A stretch of DNA of 64,000 nucleotides from NCBI GenBank assembly GCA_964458705.1, contig CAYWKD010000002.1, positions 62,001-126,000 of the forward strand. Direction: 5' to 3'. Both the position numbers and the translations under genes were made by a program. Positions 25,956 to 34,744 of the stretch are shown in pieces (position 1 is the first letter of the stretch; each line of letters starts with the position of its first letter). The DNA comes from JAAUTG01 sp964458705. Lineage in GTDB: Bacteria > Bacteroidota > Bacteroidia > Chitinophagales > Saprospiraceae. The notes beneath the pieces are model-generated. The model was not told where the DNA came from. It saw only the letters and a program-made list of their open reading frames with translations, and did not search any database.

Positions 25956-26987
25956 ATGCTAGAGAACTGGTTACAACCTATAAAACTCAAATTGCCTACT
26001 TACGAAGCTCATAAGCTAGGGCATCATATTGATATCTATCAAAAAAAACTACCGGATTTGGATAATGCTAAAGTCGCATTAATCGGGATTGATAAAAATG
26101 AAGGAGATGCTGTGCGAGCAGCCTTATATGAATTGACTAACCATTTCCCTTCAATGCCCATTGCTGACCTGGGGAATATCCGAAATAGTGAAGTAGATTT
26201 TTTGATTCCAATCCTTAAAGAATTACTGAACAATAGAATTATTCCAATTCTTATTGGTAAAGAGAATCGTTTCATTAAAGCACAACAACAGGCATATCAT
26301 CAGACCCAGAGCCACCAAACAATTTGGGTGAGTATTGATGATAGGGTGCATTTTGACCACCATTTTAAAAGTGGCTATTGCCAGATTATAGGAAGCCAGA
26401 TTCACCTTTCTGATCCTTCCGTCATAGAAAATTTGGAGCAAGCAGGATGGAACTTTGTTAGCTTAGGAAAAGTTAGGGCTAATCTCAAACAAACAGAACC
26501 TTTACTTAGAGATGCTGACTTTTTAACCGTATCCCTTGCAGCTTTAAAGGGAGTAGAAGCCCCCAGCCAAGTTTCGTTTTCACCGAGCGGATTTTGGCTG
26601 GAAGAGCTATGTCAACTTGTTCGTTATGCTGGGTTTAGTGATAAATTGAGTTCCATGAGTTTACTCGGTTTTGAAGCAAAAAAGAATGACAGTATAACAG
26701 TACAATCAGCAGCTCAGGTTATATGGTATGCTTTAGATGGTATCTATAATCGTAAAAAGGACTATCCTGTTAGCCAAGAAGGTCTTATGGAATATGTAGT
26801 TCATCTAAAAACACAAAACCTGCAAATCACTTTTTGGAAAAGTCAAAAGACAGGACGGTGGTGGCTACAGCTACCTGATGCTAAAACCAACATCCGCCTC
26901 ATCCCTTGTTCTTACGAAGACTACCAACAAGCAGCTAGCGATGAAATATCCGATCGCTTGATATATTTGCTGCGGCAGTATGAGTGA
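25956..26987 (+). CDS. Arginase/formimidoylglutamase-fold protein lacking metal ligands
   Basis: The 343-residue protein follows the ureohydrolase fold in order. ALIGIDKNEGDAVRAALYEL comes first, then PILIGKENRF where active enzymes have GGDHS, IWVSIDDRVHFD where they have DAHxD, and DADFLTVSLAALKGVEAPSQ where they have DxDxxDP. FWLEELCQLVRYAGFSDKL matches the C-terminal helix seen in Bacteroidota members annotated as formimidoylglutamase. All manganese-binding His and Asp positions are replaced in this alignment by eye, so hydrolase activity is unlikely. The Bacteroidota group already departs from the canonical ligands, and this copy goes further. It lies downstream of truA in the same direction. 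A structural or regulatory role is possible. Confidence 0.72.
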   Translation: MLENWLQPIKLKLPTYEAHKLGHHIDIYQKKLPDLDNAKVALIGIDKNEGDAVRAALYELTNHFPSMPIADLGNIRNSEVDFLIPILKELLNNRIIPILIGKENRFIKAQQQAYHQTQSHQTIWVSIDDRVHFDHHFKSGYCQIIGSQIHLSDPSVIENLEQAGWNFVSLGKVRANLKQTEPLLRDADFLTVSLAALKGVEAPSQVSFSPSGFWLEELCQLVRYAGFSDKLSSMSLLGFEAKKNDSITVQSAAQVIWYALDGIYNRKKDYPVSQEGLMEYVVHLKTQNLQITFWKSQKTGRWWLQLPDAKTNIRLIPCSYEDYQQAASDEISDRLIYLLRQYE

Positions 26988-27011
26988 TTCTCGCTTAAAA
27001 CCTGTCCTGCA

Positions 27012-27722
27012 TTAAGTCAACAAATTACCCTTTTCATCCCATGTTGCTACAACATCACGAGTACTTTGATCGATACACTTGGCGATCCAATCAGGATCAT
27101 ACTCCATACCCATTCGCTTTAACTCCTCCTTTGGCACACCATCCCATACATTTGGACGATTTCCAGCATAGCCCAAAGTTTCTATACCCATTTTGGAAGT
27201 GTAAAAGCCTGTCATCGTCAAATTGCGAATAAGGTCAAAAAACTTTGCGCCTTGCATCATCTCGGGCTGGGCTTTCTTTTCCCAAGCTATATCATCCACA
27301 ATTGCAATTTGCTGTTTAGAGGAAGCATCTTTGAACGCCTTTCCAAATCGCTTGTTCGACTCATGATCCAACCACATCAAGCCGCCTCTCATCGGCAATT
27401 GGTGGTAGTTCATGTCTTTCACGATAAACTCAATAAAAGCTGGCACCTCTGCTTCCGTTGCGCTCCCCGAAAGCTCATCAGCAGGCAGGATGATGTCACA
27501 GAGAACTGCAATAGTTGACATTTCGTGCTCATTGAAGAAATTTTCATTCATCAACTGAACATCGTAAGTTTTCTCCTTAGGCGTTCTGCCATAATTGTAA
27601 GAATCAGCAGGATTTAATGCTACTGCTTGTTCCTCTTTTGTATTTGTTTGGCATCCTGCTGCTAAGGCTCCGCCCGCCACTGTGCCAACCAATAAGGTCT
27701 TTAATGTTTCTCTTCTATCCAT
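27012..27722 (-). CDS. Gluconate 2-dehydrogenase subunit 3 family protein (second copy)
   Basis: The 236-residue protein has a twin-arginine type signal, MDRRETLKTLLVGTVAGG, ending in a possible lipobox cysteine (LAAGC). The body matches the helical small subunit of GMC-type dehydrogenases (FFNEHEMSTIAVLCDIILPADE) and the C-terminal TSKMGIETLGYAGNRPNVWDG. Compared with the copy at 4050-4625, it is 45 residues longer and has an extra C-terminal segment (MGMEYDPDWIAKCIDQ). It is encoded 71 bases downstream of its GMC partner on the same strand. It should guide Tat export of the flavoprotein and hold it at the membrane. Confidence 0.88.
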   Translation of the reverse strand: MDRRETLKTLLVGTVAGGALAAGCQTNTKEEQAVALNPADSYNYGRTPKEKTYDVQLMNENFFNEHEMSTIAVLCDIILPADELSGSATEAEVPAFIEFIVKDMNYHQLPMRGGLMWLDHESNKRFGKAFKDASSKQQIAIVDDIAWEKKAQPEMMQGAKFFDLIRNLTMTGFYTSKMGIETLGYAGNRPNVWDGVPKEELKRMGMEYDPDWIAKCIDQSTRDVVATWDEKGNLLT

Positions 27723-27793
27723 GATTTTGGTATTTGGTATTTGGTATCAGATAGCTAGTAAAGAGCTCACTACATCTGTTACCCAATACTTTA

Positions 27794-29515
27794 TCATATA
27801 TTCATTTTTTTCAACTGATCTACCATGTAATCCGAAGCACGCCAAGAAAGTGCCATAATTGTCCAAGTTGGATTTTTGTCTGCTTGCGATACAAACGGAC
27901 CTCCATCTACTACGAAGACATTATCGCAGTCGTGGAGTTGACACCACTCGTTGGTAGCAGAAGTTTTAGGATTTTTACCCATTCTGACTGTTCCGACCTC
28001 GTGGATAATCTCGCCTGGTTTATTCAATCCATAGTCCTGCTCAGCAGTTGGTGTGTCACCAATAACTTCTGCGCCCATATTGTGAAAAATTTCCTCAAAA
28101 GTCTCGTGCATATGCTTGGCTTGCTTGCGCTCGTAATCTGACCATTTATAATGAAATTTCAAGACTGGAATGCCCCATTCATCTACTTTGTCAGTATCAA
28201 TTTCGCAGTAATTGCTCGCCATTGCTACGGACTCCCCACGTCCAGAAATACCCATTGTTGCGCCATAGAAACGGCGTACATCTTTTTTCAGTTGCGTACC
28301 GTAGCCGCCTACTTCTTCACCGATGTATTTATTTAGCCCATTTGGACTAAAGCCAAAGCCATAGTTCGGCATTGACAAGCCACCCCAGACTTCGATATGA
28401 TAGCCTCTGGGGAAGTCCAGTTTTTTATTATCCAACCACCAAGGTGAATAAACGTGCATACCTCCCACACCATCTTCGTTGTATATTTTTCTATCCATCA
28501 GTGCTGGTACGAAAGCCATTCTTGCACTTCCTGTGGAGTCGTGTAAATATTTTCCAACGACACCACTACTGTTTCCTAGTCCACTAGGGTGCTGCTTGCT
28601 TTTTGAATTGAGCAAGATACGTGCTGAAGAACAAGCCGAAGCAGCCACTACAATCAACTTTCCTTTGATCTGATACTCCTGTCGATCTTCTTTGTTAATA
28701 TAAGAAACTGCTGTTGCTTTCCCTTCGTCATTTGTTACAATTTCTCTTGCCATTGCATTGACATACAGGTCAATTTGATTGGTCTTTTTTTGTGCCGGAA
28801 AAATTAATACCGAACCCGATGAAAAATCCGCATAGGCTTGACAAGAACGGTTGCATTGATTACAATAGAAGCAGACACCTCGCTCGTTGTTGATGCGTTT
28901 TGTCAAAATAGAAAGTCGCGATGGAATGACCGTTACGCCTGATTTTTTCGCACCTTTTATATAAAAAAGTTCATGCAAGCGCGGTTTAGGCGGAGGCAGA
29001 AAATAACCATCGGGCTCATTAGGAATTCCTTCTTTTGAGCCAAATACACCCACTAGCTTATCGACCTTGTCGTAGTATGGCGCAACATCATTGTAACTAA
29101 TTGGCCAGTCTTCCCCTAAGCCGTCTATGGACTTTCTTTTGAAGTCATTCGGCCCGAAACGCAGTGAAATTCTGCCCCAGTGATTGGTTCGTCCACCTAG
29201 CATTCTTGAACGAAACCATCTGAATTCTGAACCGTCCTTTTGTGTGTAAGGCTCTCCATCCAATTCCCAACCACCATACGCCATGTCTAATTCTCCGAAA
29301 TGCCGAAATTTCGTACTCGCTCCACGACGGGGCGACTCATAAGGCCACTTGAGTTGTGTTTGTTGCTCAGGATTTTTAGGATCAAAGTGAGGTCCTGCCT
29401 CTACAATAGCTACACGCAAGCCTTTTTCTGCTAAGACTTTTGCAGCCATACCACCTCCTGCCCCCGATCCGATAACGACGGCATCATACTCTTTTGGCTG
29501 TTTTTTTATTTGCAT
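27794..29515 (-). CDS. GMC family FAD-dependent oxidoreductase (second copy)
   Basis: The 573-residue flavoprotein has the Rossmann motif GSGAGGGMAAKVLAEKGLRV near residue 17 and the GMC segment LGGRTNHWGRISLRFGP. The cysteine cluster is CFYCNQCNRSCQAYAD. The C-terminal end reads HEVGTVRMG and ADKNPTWTIMALSWRASDYM. It is related to, but clearly different from, the GMC protein at 4717-6429, so the two pairs probably act on different substrates. No signal peptide is seen, in line with export in complex with the Tat-signal-bearing small subunit encoded downstream. The gene is divergent from the CaiB-type CoA-transferase, with 143 bases between starts. Confidence 0.9.
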   Translation of the reverse strand: MQIKKQPKEYDAVVIGSGAGGGMAAKVLAEKGLRVAIVEAGPHFDPKNPEQQTQLKWPYESPRRGASTKFRHFGELDMAYGGWELDGEPYTQKDGSEFRWFRSRMLGGRTNHWGRISLRFGPNDFKRKSIDGLGEDWPISYNDVAPYYDKVDKLVGVFGSKEGIPNEPDGYFLPPPKPRLHELFYIKGAKKSGVTVIPSRLSILTKRINNERGVCFYCNQCNRSCQAYADFSSGSVLIFPAQKKTNQIDLYVNAMAREIVTNDEGKATAVSYINKEDRQEYQIKGKLIVVAASACSSARILLNSKSKQHPSGLGNSSGVVGKYLHDSTGSARMAFVPALMDRKIYNEDGVGGMHVYSPWWLDNKKLDFPRGYHIEVWGGLSMPNYGFGFSPNGLNKYIGEEVGGYGTQLKKDVRRFYGATMGISGRGESVAMASNYCEIDTDKVDEWGIPVLKFHYKWSDYERKQAKHMHETFEEIFHNMGAEVIGDTPTAEQDYGLNKPGEIIHEVGTVRMGKNPKTSATNEWCQLHDCDNVFVVDGGPFVSQADKNPTWTIMALSWRASDYMVDQLKKMNI

Positions 29516-29658
29516 AACTTATAAGTTGTTTTTCTTTTATCACGAAATATAGAAAAATATTGGAAGGATTACTCCATTCACATCATTTTTGACAAATAAA
29601 TTGTATTTCTACTTTACAGATTGATGTTTTTTGAATAGCAATTAAAGTATAAAGGAGC

Positions 29659-30756
29659 ATGGCAAAAATAAACTGGAGTCAACAGGACTTGTTCTTTGAG
29701 GGCTTAAAGGTCGTTGAGTTAGCAAGTGTATTAGCTGGACCTGCTGTTGGAATGTTCTTCGCAGAATTAGGAGCAGAAGTAATAAAAATTGAAAATAAAT
29801 CTACGCAAGGTGATATTACTAGAAAATGGAAATCTTTTAATGAACCAAAACGAGGGGATTACTCTGCTTATTACTGTAGCATAAACTGGGGAAAACAAAA
29901 AATATTACTGGACTTGGAGCAGCAGCAGGAGCGTGAGCATTTATATGAGCTAGTAAAATCAGCAGATGTTGTTGTAAGCAATTTCAAGTTAGCTTCTGCT
30001 CGAAAGATAGGTGTTGATTTCGATACATTAAAAGGCATCAAACCAAACTTAATTTTTGCTCAGCTCACAGCTTTTGGGGAGCATGATGACCGCTTAGGTT
30101 TTGATGTTGTATTGCAAGCAGAGGCAGGTTTCTTATACATGACAGGCGAGCCTGATAGAGAACCCGTAAAAATGCCTGTTGCATTGATCGATTTGTTGGC
30201 AGCACATCAGCTAAAAGAAGGGGTTTTGATAGCTTTATTAAAAAGAATGCAAACGGGTGAAGGCAGCTACATTACAGTTTCGCTGCTCGAAGCAGCGGTT
30301 GCTTCCTTAGCTAACCAGGCAACGAATTGGTTGATGGCCGGGCATATTCCACAGCGCATGGGCAATCAGCACCCCAATATTGCACCTTATGGGGATGTCT
30401 TTTATACGCAAGATCAAAAGGCAGTTGTATTAGCTGTTGGTACAGACAAGCAATTTGAACAACTTTGTCAGATATTAAACCTTATTCATTTGATAGAAGA
30501 CGATGCTTACTATACTAATGAAGCTAGAGTGGAGAACAGAGCAAAACTCAATGAACTATTGCAAGTGGCTTTTTGGCAATTTACTTTTTCTAATTTAATG
30601 ACGCAGTTTCTTAAAAAGAGTGTTCCAGCAGGACAAGTAAGAACTATGCCAGAAGTGTTCGAACAGCCACTAGCGCAAGCAATGATCTTAAAAGAAGACT
30701 TACTAGGGTATGGCACAGCGAAAAGCGTTAAAACTATAGCTTTTAAAATTAGTTGA
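29659..30756 (+). CDS. CaiB/BaiF-type CoA-transferase (class III)
   Basis: The 365-residue protein transfers CoA between carboxylic acids. The opening GLKVVELASVLAGPAVGMFFAELGAEVIK is written here as LKVVELASVLAGPAVGMF and FAELGAEVIKIE, both typical of the family. Further landmarks are DVVVSNFKLASARKIGVDF, DVVLQAEAGFLYMTGEPD and PVALIDLLAAHQL, where Asp178 fits the catalytic aspartate. The C-terminal half is slightly short compared with family members of about 380-400 residues. It is followed after 21 bases by a small membrane protein gene on the same strand. The substrate is unknown. Confidence 0.9.
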   Translation: MAKINWSQQDLFFEGLKVVELASVLAGPAVGMFFAELGAEVIKIENKSTQGDITRKWKSFNEPKRGDYSAYYCSINWGKQKILLDLEQQQEREHLYELVKSADVVVSNFKLASARKIGVDFDTLKGIKPNLIFAQLTAFGEHDDRLGFDVVLQAEAGFLYMTGEPDREPVKMPVALIDLLAAHQLKEGVLIALLKRMQTGEGSYITVSLLEAAVASLANQATNWLMAGHIPQRMGNQHPNIAPYGDVFYTQDQKAVVLAVGTDKQFEQLCQILNLIHLIEDDAYYTNEARVENRAKLNELLQVAFWQFTFSNLMTQFLKKSVPAGQVRTMPEVFEQPLAQAMILKEDLLGYGTAKSVKTIAFKIS

Positions 30757-30777
30757 AGAAACAAAAAAAATTATAAT

Positions 30778-31254
30778 ATGGACACGCCATTACACATTTT
30801 TGAAGCAACTGCCACCAAAGAATGGACAACTTTAATTATTGCAGTTGTTGCTACTTTATTGGCTACTACTTTTTTAATTTATCTAAGGAGAAAGCCCGCA
30901 AATTATTATAGACGACACTTTCGCCAGTTGGGGCAAATGCTGATGGGTTTTGTTTTAGTCATTAGTGTGGGCTCTATCTTTGGAGGTATTTTTAATTTAA
31001 CTCGACTCAAAAGTGTAAAAATTTATGAGGATAAAGTAGAGACAGGATATGGACTCGTCCGTTTTAATGAGTTAAAATATGTGTATTTGCAGAAGAATAA
31101 TGCCAAGTCTTTCATTGCTCCCAGCATAGAGCTAGATACGACTTACTTAGCTTATTTTGAAGAAAAAAGTGGGCGAACATACGTTCTTTCGGATGAACAT
31201 TACGATGTGGAGCAGTTGGTGAAAACATTACGACCGCTACTAGAGAGAAAGTAG
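30778..31254 (+). CDS. Hypothetical membrane protein (two helices)
   Basis: I do not recognise this 158-residue protein. It has two predicted membrane helices, TTLIIAVVATLLATTFLIYL and LMGFVLVISVGSIFGGIF, separated by a short basic stretch (RRKPANYYRRHFRQ). A soluble C-terminal part of about 85 residues (VKIYEDKVETGYGLVRFNEL...) looks like the PH-like domain seen in many small bacterial membrane proteins. It lies 21 bases after the CoA-transferase gene and is probably co-transcribed with it. Confidence 0.65.
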   Translation: MDTPLHIFEATATKEWTTLIIAVVATLLATTFLIYLRRKPANYYRRHFRQLGQMLMGFVLVISVGSIFGGIFNLTRLKSVKIYEDKVETGYGLVRFNELKYVYLQKNNAKSFIAPSIELDTTYLAYFEEKSGRTYVLSDEHYDVEQLVKTLRPLLERK

Positions 31255-31435
31255 CTTGTAATTTATAGGCTATTGTCTATTTAGGCATTCAATGTTATTT
31301 CATGAATCACTGTGAACACATGCTTACGTTTAAATATAATGGATTGGAAACACAAAAAAATGACTGATTATTATATCAATAAACAGTCAAACGAATAAAC
31401 ATTTGAACCTGTCTATTTACTTACTGTCAGGTAAA

Positions 31436-32575
31436 CTACACGAATCGCTGAATGAAACCTTTGGTAATAGGATTCTTCCATAAACTTACGCCAACGTCCA
31501 ATATCCAAGGAAACTGAGTAACGGTTCGCTGCACTAGCGTGCGAGTGCGAAGTTCTCCCCACAATTTTCTGTAGAGTGCTTGGTCATATTGTCGAAGAAA
31601 TGGGGCATCAAAACGCTCTTTTTGAAAGGCTTTCTGAACATATGCTCCAGCTAGCTTGCCGCTATAAACAGCTTGCCCAATGCCATCACCAGTGGCAGGA
31701 TCAACTAAGGAGGCTGCATCGCCAGTGAGCAAAAAATGTTCTCCAGATACCTGTACTTTTTTAGAACCAAAGGGTAACCCAAAACCATTGATTTTTCCTT
31801 CTAGTTGAGCATTTTTTAGTTTTTCTGTGAGTAAAGGAGAAGCATTTATGAAATCTTGAAAGGCTTGTTTGAGATTTACTTTATGCTTAGAAATATGAGA
31901 AGAGTGCATCCCGAGACCTACATTAGCGCGACCATTAGGTAATGGAAATAACCAAAAATAGCCAGGCAGGTGTTGCTTTTGGATATAAATTTCTGTGCAG
32001 TCTTCTTGTGTATGGAGTACGTTTGAGTAGTAACCACGCACCGCACCGCCATAGTGTGCTAAATCTACCTTATAATCAGTTAATTGCTTATTGACTATCG
32101 AGTGTGCTCCATCACATCCAATCACCATTTTAGCTTTGAGTATCAAATCAGATTGGCAATGTAAGGTTAAATGATCGGCTTGTCGTTCAATTGATTTTAG
32201 CGAGGTGTCTTCAAATATAATAGCATTGCTATACTGCTTTGCTAACTCGAATAACTGATTATCAAAATCCATTCTAGCACAAGTGTAGGCTTTATTTACC
32301 CACTTTATTTCGATATACTCTTCGTCATTGATCCAAAAATGGCTTCGCTTCGTGAAGCATTTTGTGGATAACTTATCAAATATTTCTGTGTAAACAGGGC
32401 TCAATTCATGTAGTGCTTTTACTGCTAATCCGGGAATAGCATCTCCACAAATTTTATCTCTCGGAAAAGTCGCTTTGTCTATTATAGCGACTTTTAGACC
32501 TGTATCTTTAAGTGCCAAAGCACAAGTGCTACCCGCAGGACCAGCCCCAACAATTACAACGTCAAAACGCTCCAT
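31436..32575 (-). CDS. Geranylgeranyl-reductase-like FAD-dependent oxidoreductase
   Basis: The protein (about 379 residues from the ATG at 32575) has an N-terminal FAD motif FDVVIVGAGPAGSTCALAL, then IIDKATFPRDKICGDAIPG, which is typical of the geranylgeranyl reductase and related flavoprotein group. The second FAD motif is LLTGDAASLVDPATGDGIGQA. These enzymes reduce isoprenoid chains or hydroxylate quinones and lipids. I prefer the ATG at 32575, which places the dinucleotide-binding strand directly at the N-terminus. The alternative ATG at 32590 adds only MKTKK. The gene is single. A consensus -7 element (TATCTTTG on the - strand, 32734-32727) may drive it. The substrate is unknown. Confidence 0.88.
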   Translation of the reverse strand: MERFDVVIVGAGPAGSTCALALKDTGLKVAIIDKATFPRDKICGDAIPGLAVKALHELSPVYTEIFDKLSTKCFTKRSHFWINDEEYIEIKWVNKAYTCARMDFDNQLFELAKQYSNAIIFEDTSLKSIERQADHLTLHCQSDLILKAKMVIGCDGAHSIVNKQLTDYKVDLAHYGGAVRGYYSNVLHTQEDCTEIYIQKQHLPGYFWLFPLPNGRANVGLGMHSSHISKHKVNLKQAFQDFINASPLLTEKLKNAQLEGKINGFGLPFGSKKVQVSGEHFLLTGDAASLVDPATGDGIGQAVYSGKLAGAYVQKAFQKERFDAPFLRQYDQALYRKLWGELRTRTLVQRTVTQFPWILDVGVSLWKNPITKGFIQRFV

Positions 32576-32906
32576 TTTTTTTGTTTTCATAAAATCGCAT
32601 CAAAGATACAGAATTGAAAGGGATATAGTTTTTTTTGTAATTCCTAATTATTAGGGCTTTTGAACCCTCGGAGTTTCTAATTCTAGTTTGTAACGAATGC
32701 TTAATCAAAATTTTAATATTGGACAGCAAAGATAAAACGTGCAAAGAAGTTATCTTAGCGACTTATTCTAAGTTGTTCAGATAGACAGACAGAAAAATTT
32801 GATGAAATAATTAGATAGTTGAACGTGTGAACTGGAGAAAAAATAAAGAACATCGTAAAAAAACAATTTCTACTCCTTCATACCGATCATTAAGTAAGAT
32901 AAAATA
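32576..32906. other. Divergent intergenic region of about 330 bases
   Basis: The region separates the geranylgeranyl-reductase-like gene (- strand) from the DUF58 gene (+ strand). TATCTTTG on the - strand at 32734-32727 matches the -7 consensus; it has no good -33 partner. I see no ORF with protein-like composition and no RNA gene. Confidence 0.4.
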
Positions 32907-33776
32907 ATGGATACAACTGAGCTACTCAAAAAAGTACGAAAAATAGAAATTAAAACGAAGGGATTGAGTAAGCATATTTTTTCTGGAGAGTATCACAGTG
33001 CCTTCAAGGGTCGAGGTATGTCGTTTTCTGAAGTCCGGGAATATCAATATGGCGATGATGTGCGAAATATTGATTGGAATGTAACGGCTCGAACGAGTAA
33101 TCCGCACATTAAGATTTTTGAGGAGGAACGAGAACTGACGGTTGTGCTATTGATAGATGTGAGCCAATCCTCATTTTTTGGAACATCTAATCAAACCAAA
33201 GATGAAATGTTGATAGAACTGAGTGCTGTTTTATCCTTTTCTGCCATTCAAAATAATGATAAAGTCGGAGTGATCTTCTTTTCGGATGTCATTGAAAAAT
33301 TTATTCCACCCAAAAAGGGAAAGCAACATATCCTACGCATTATTCGAGAATTGATTGATTTCGAGCCAAAGCAAACAGGAACAAATCTCAGTGCAGCTTT
33401 GGAATATTTCAATAATTTAATCAAAAAGCGAAGTATTTGCTTCATTCTCTCTGATTTTATGGCAAGTGATTATGAAACGCCTTTACGAATTGCAGCTCGT
33501 CGGCACGATTTGGTGGGTATTCACATTATTGATCCAAGAGAAGAAAACCTACCAAATGTAGGTTTGATACAAGCTATTGATGCGGAAACAGGCAGTGTAC
33601 AATGGATTGATACAAGTTCAAGAAAAGTGAGAAACCAGTATGAAAATTGGTTTATTCAAAATCATGATTATTTTCGTTCTGCGTTTCTAAAAAGTGGAGC
33701 GGATGTTTTGAATATTCGCACGAATGAATCTTACGAAAAAGCATTACATCAATTTTTTATGAAAAGAAGTAGATGA
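32907..33776 (+). CDS. DUF58 domain protein
   Basis: The 289-residue protein has the DUF58 core FKGRGMSFSEVREYQYGDDVRNIDWNVTART, seen here as GRGMSFSEVREYQYGDD and VRNIDWNVTARTSNPHIK. It is followed by a vWA-like domain with an intact MIDAS sequence DVSQS in VVLLIDVSQSSFFG. DUF58 proteins are normally encoded next to a MoxR AAA+ ATPase and vWA proteins of the Bat (aerotolerance) type. Here the DUF58 gene heads the cluster, and no moxR gene precedes it. Its stop overlaps the start of the BatD-like gene by 4 bases, so translation is coupled. It is predicted to be cytoplasmic. Confidence 0.93.
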   Translation: MDTTELLKKVRKIEIKTKGLSKHIFSGEYHSAFKGRGMSFSEVREYQYGDDVRNIDWNVTARTSNPHIKIFEEERELTVVLLIDVSQSSFFGTSNQTKDEMLIELSAVLSFSAIQNNDKVGVIFFSDVIEKFIPPKKGKQHILRIIRELIDFEPKQTGTNLSAALEYFNNLIKKRSICFILSDFMASDYETPLRIAARRHDLVGIHIIDPREENLPNVGLIQAIDAETGSVQWIDTSSRKVRNQYENWFIQNHDYFRSAFLKSGADVLNIRTNESYEKALHQFFMKRSR

Positions 33777-34744
33777 GTTCCGATATTGGATTTAAATATT
33801 GTTTATTGAAGTTTAGGCGTTGGGGATTAGGTATTGGTTTCTGGGCAATAGGTGTGAGCTATCTGCTGGGGCAGATTTCCGTTGTAGCCACCTTGGATAG
33901 CACTGATTTACTTATTGGCGATCAGGTGCAACTGCATGTGGATGTAGAACATGAAGCAGATGTAACGCTAGAGCGTATCGATCTGTCTGCTTTGGATTCT
34001 TTGAAGGGTCTCGAAGTGGTGAAAGCATCACCTTTAGATACACTTGCAGCTAATCGTTTTCGCCAGAATATTACGTTGACTTCTTTCGATTCTGGCTATC
34101 ATTTTATTCCTCGTATTCCAATACAATATTTGCAAAGTGGACAAAGAAAATATGCTGCTACAAATCGCCTAACGTTGTCGGTTCGGACGATTCCGCAGGA
34201 CACTATTACACTTGCTCCTATCAAATCGATTGAGGAAGAACCAGTGAGGCTAGAAGATTTTTTTTGGATATTTGTGGGTGCATTGGCTCTAGGTCTAATT
34301 ACCTTAGTCGTTCTTTACTTCACAAGACGCGCAAGAAAAGTAGACACGTCTGTTCTTCCTCCACCCCCCAAATTACCTGCTCATGAACTTGCCCTTCAAC
34401 AACTCAAGAAGCTGAAAGGCAAACAACTTTGGCAACAGGGATTGGTCAAAGAATATCACTCAGAATTGACGCATATTGTACGAGAGTATTTGGAGAACCG
34501 ATACGACATTCAAGCATTGGAAATGACCACCGATCAAATTTTAAAACAGTTGAAACGTTTGGATTTTGATGGTAGTTGGCAGGGCAGGCTTCGGGAAATG
34601 CTCCAAGCAGCAGATTTGGTTAAATTTGCGAAAGCAGAACCACCAACTAATTTTCATGAACGCATGATAGAGTACGCAATTAACTTTGTGGAAACCACAA
34701 AAAAAATAATTGAGCCAGAAGAAAAAGTGGAACATGCTGACTAA
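33773..34744 (+). CDS. BatD-like/DUF4381-type membrane protein
   Basis: The 323-residue protein starts with a signal anchor (GLGIGFWAIGVSYLLGQISV). It has an extracytoplasmic beta-rich region (TLDSTDLLIGDQVQLHVDV...) and a membrane helix at about residues 160-182 (DFFWIFVGALALGLITLVVLYF). The cytoplasmic tail carries the helical segment YHSELTHIVREYLENRYDI, as in proteins of the Bat cluster (BatD/DUF4381 type). It lies between the DUF58 gene and a BatA-like vWA gene and overlaps both ends (4 and 11 bases), a tight operon. Such proteins appear to work with MoxR and vWA partners as membrane chaperone-like modules. Confidence 0.78.
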   Translation: MSSDIGFKYCLLKFRRWGLGIGFWAIGVSYLLGQISVVATLDSTDLLIGDQVQLHVDVEHEADVTLERIDLSALDSLKGLEVVKASPLDTLAANRFRQNITLTSFDSGYHFIPRIPIQYLQSGQRKYAATNRLTLSVRTIPQDTITLAPIKSIEEEPVRLEDFFWIFVGALALGLITLVVLYFTRRARKVDTSVLPPPPKLPAHELALQQLKKLKGKQLWQQGLVKEYHSELTHIVREYLENRYDIQALEMTTDQILKQLKRLDFDGSWQGRLREMLQAADLVKFAKAEPPTNFHERMIEYAINFVETTKKIIEPEEKVEHAD

